The position numbers and the translations under genes are program-made. Below the pieces are notes generated by a model. The model searched no databases. It was given only the letters and a program-made list of their open reading frames with translations, and was not told the origin of the DNA. Positions 63,100 to 64,000 of a stretch of DNA of 64,000 nucleotides are shown one piece after another. Source of the stretch: Yersinia aleksiciae (lineage in GTDB: Bacteria > Pseudomonadota > Gammaproteobacteria > Enterobacterales > Enterobacteriaceae); assembly GCF_001047675.1 (NCBI RefSeq), contig NZ_CP011975.1:2086073-2150072 (forward strand), given 5' to 3'. Every line of letters begins with the position of its first letter. The stretch's first letter is position 1.

Positions 63100-63624
63100 G
63101 TGACAACAATTGTAAGTGTTCGCCGTAATGGTCATGTTGTTATCGGTGGTGATGGCCAGGTCACTCTGGGTAATACGGTAATGAAAGGCAATGCTAAAAA
63201 AGTGCGCCGTCTTTATAACAATAAAGTCATTGCGGGGTTTGCGGGGGGGACCGCTGATGCCTTTACGCTGTTTGAACTGTTTGAGCGTAAACTGGAGATG
63301 CACCAGGGCCATCTGACGAAAGCGGCGGTTGAGTTAGCCAAAGACTGGCGCACAGACCGTATGCTACGCAAGCTTGAGGCACTGCTGGCTGTTGCCGATG
63401 AAACCGCCTCACTCATCATTACCGGTAATGGCGATGTCGTTCAGCCTGAAGATGATCTGATTGCTATCGGTTCCGGTGGGCCTTATGCCCAGTCTGCGGC
63501 ACGTGCGCTGCTAGAAAATACCGAATTAGGTGCACGGGACATTGTTGAGAAATCACTGAGCATTGCGGGGGATATTTGCATCTATACCAACCGCTTCCAA
63601 ACCATTGAAGAATTAACGTACTAA
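63100..63624 (+). CDS. hslV: HslV (ClpQ), peptidase subunit of the HslUV protease
   Basis: Proteasome-beta-like threonine peptidase that degrades misfolded proteins and SulA with the HslU ATPase. The start is a GTG at 63100, giving (M)[19 protein letters not shown] after SD GAGGG at 63088-63092; Met removal exposes catalytic Thr. An upstream ATG at 63064 would bury that Thr and is rejected. [15 protein letters not shown] and GDICIYTN are conserved. It has 174 aa, ending EELTY. hslU follows after 54 nt. Confidence 0.98.
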   Translation: MTTIVSVRRNGHVVIGGDGQVTLGNTVMKGNAKKVRRLYNNKVIAGFAGGTADAFTLFELFERKLEMHQGHLTKAAVELAKDWRTDRMLRKLEALLAVADETASLIITGNGDVVQPEDDLIAIGSGGPYAQSAARALLENTELGARDIVEKSLSIAGDICIYTNRFQTIEELTY

Positions 63625-63678
63625 GTATTTTTAACGTACCAGGCGTTATTAACGAGCAAAGCGTAAGGATAGAGTGAC

Positions 63679-64000
63679 ATGTCTGAAATGACCCCACGTG
63701 AAATTGTCAGCGAACTTGATAGCTACATTATCGGCCAAGATAAAGCTAAACGTGCAGTGGCCATTGCCCTGCGTAACCGCTGGCGTCGTATGCAGCTCAA
63801 CGAAGAGCTGCGCCACGAAGTTACCCCTAAAAATATTCTGATGATCGGTCCTACCGGTGTCGGTAAAACTGAAATTGCCCGCCGTCTGGCAAAACTGGCC
63901 AATGCGCCGTTCATCAAAGTTGAAGCCACCAAATTCACCGAAGTTGGCTATGTTGGTAAGGAAGTGGACTCGATTATCCGCGATCTGACTGACGCCGCTG
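63679..64000 (+). CDS. hslU: HslU (ClpY), ATPase subunit of HslUV (5' part only)
   Basis: AAA+ unfoldase that feeds substrates to HslV. Only the first 107 codons are in the window: [20 protein letters not shown], then Walker [16 protein letters not shown], and [16 protein letters not shown], which belongs to the pore-loop region (GYVG). It is cut by the window end; no internal stop is seen in the visible part. Confidence 0.98.

Overview
The window is chromosomal DNA of a Yersinia, most likely from the Y. enterocolitica side of the genus and not Y. pestis. The housekeeping proteins match enterobacterial orthologues almost residue for residue. Gene order follows E. coli K-12 blocks, and an HmsP-type phosphodiesterase, a KdgM/family-2 pectate lyase pair and short palindromic repeats of Yersinia type are present. 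No rRNA, tRNA, IS element, phage or CRISPR array was seen. The genes at both window edges (bcsG, hslU) are cut by the ends.

Layout. 1-13930: a complete class II cellulose locus, with bcsEFG on the minus strand diverging from bcsRQABZC on the plus strand. 14106-16160: hmsP/pdeK, a membrane GGDEF-EAL protein with an apparently active EAL domain. 16145-16978: two palindromic repeats followed by AT-rich DNA. 16979-19476: oligogalacturonate porin kdgM and a periplasmic pectate lyase. 19641-24942: slmA, dut, coaBC, radC, rpmBG, mutM and coaD. 24939-30547: LPS inner-core genes waaE, waaA, waaC, waaF and hldD; an apparently orphan JUMPStart/ops-like element lies in the waaA-waaC gap. 30792-40663: kbl-tdh, yibQ-envC-gpmI and yibN-grxC-secB-gpsA-cysE. 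40919-49006: trmL, ada, cpxAR, cpxP, fieF, pfkA and sbp. 49215-50021: an unexpected gene for a papain-fold glutamine-deamidase-like, effector-like protein. 50042-52121: tpiA, yiiQ and yiiR. 52200-57664: the methionine regulon metF, metL, metB and metJ, with MetJ operators. 57760-64000: rpmE, priA, two more palindromic repeats, cytR, ftsN and hslVU with a sigma-32 promoter.

How the genes work together. The left third links envelope polysaccharide production (cellulose) with c-di-GMP turnover (PilZ in BcsA, EAL in HmsP) and pectin-fragment uptake and cleavage, which suits plant or environmental life. The middle is envelope biogenesis and stress response: LPS heptose/Kdo core, EnvC, SecB and Cpx with a clear CpxR box. 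The right part is central metabolism, methionine control and heat-shock proteolysis.

The most interesting item is the gene at 49215-50021. It has a Pro/Ser-rich N-terminus with no Sec signal, a Cys-His-Asp arrangement spaced much like Shigella OspI, atypical Arg codons, no neighbouring immunity gene, and a position between sbp and tpiA where E. coli carries cdh. Other notable items are the orphan ops-like element exactly where E. coli starts its waaQ core operon, a minus-strand terminator suggesting a small RNA between bcsC and hmsP, and a palindromic repeat that supplies the last codons of hmsP.
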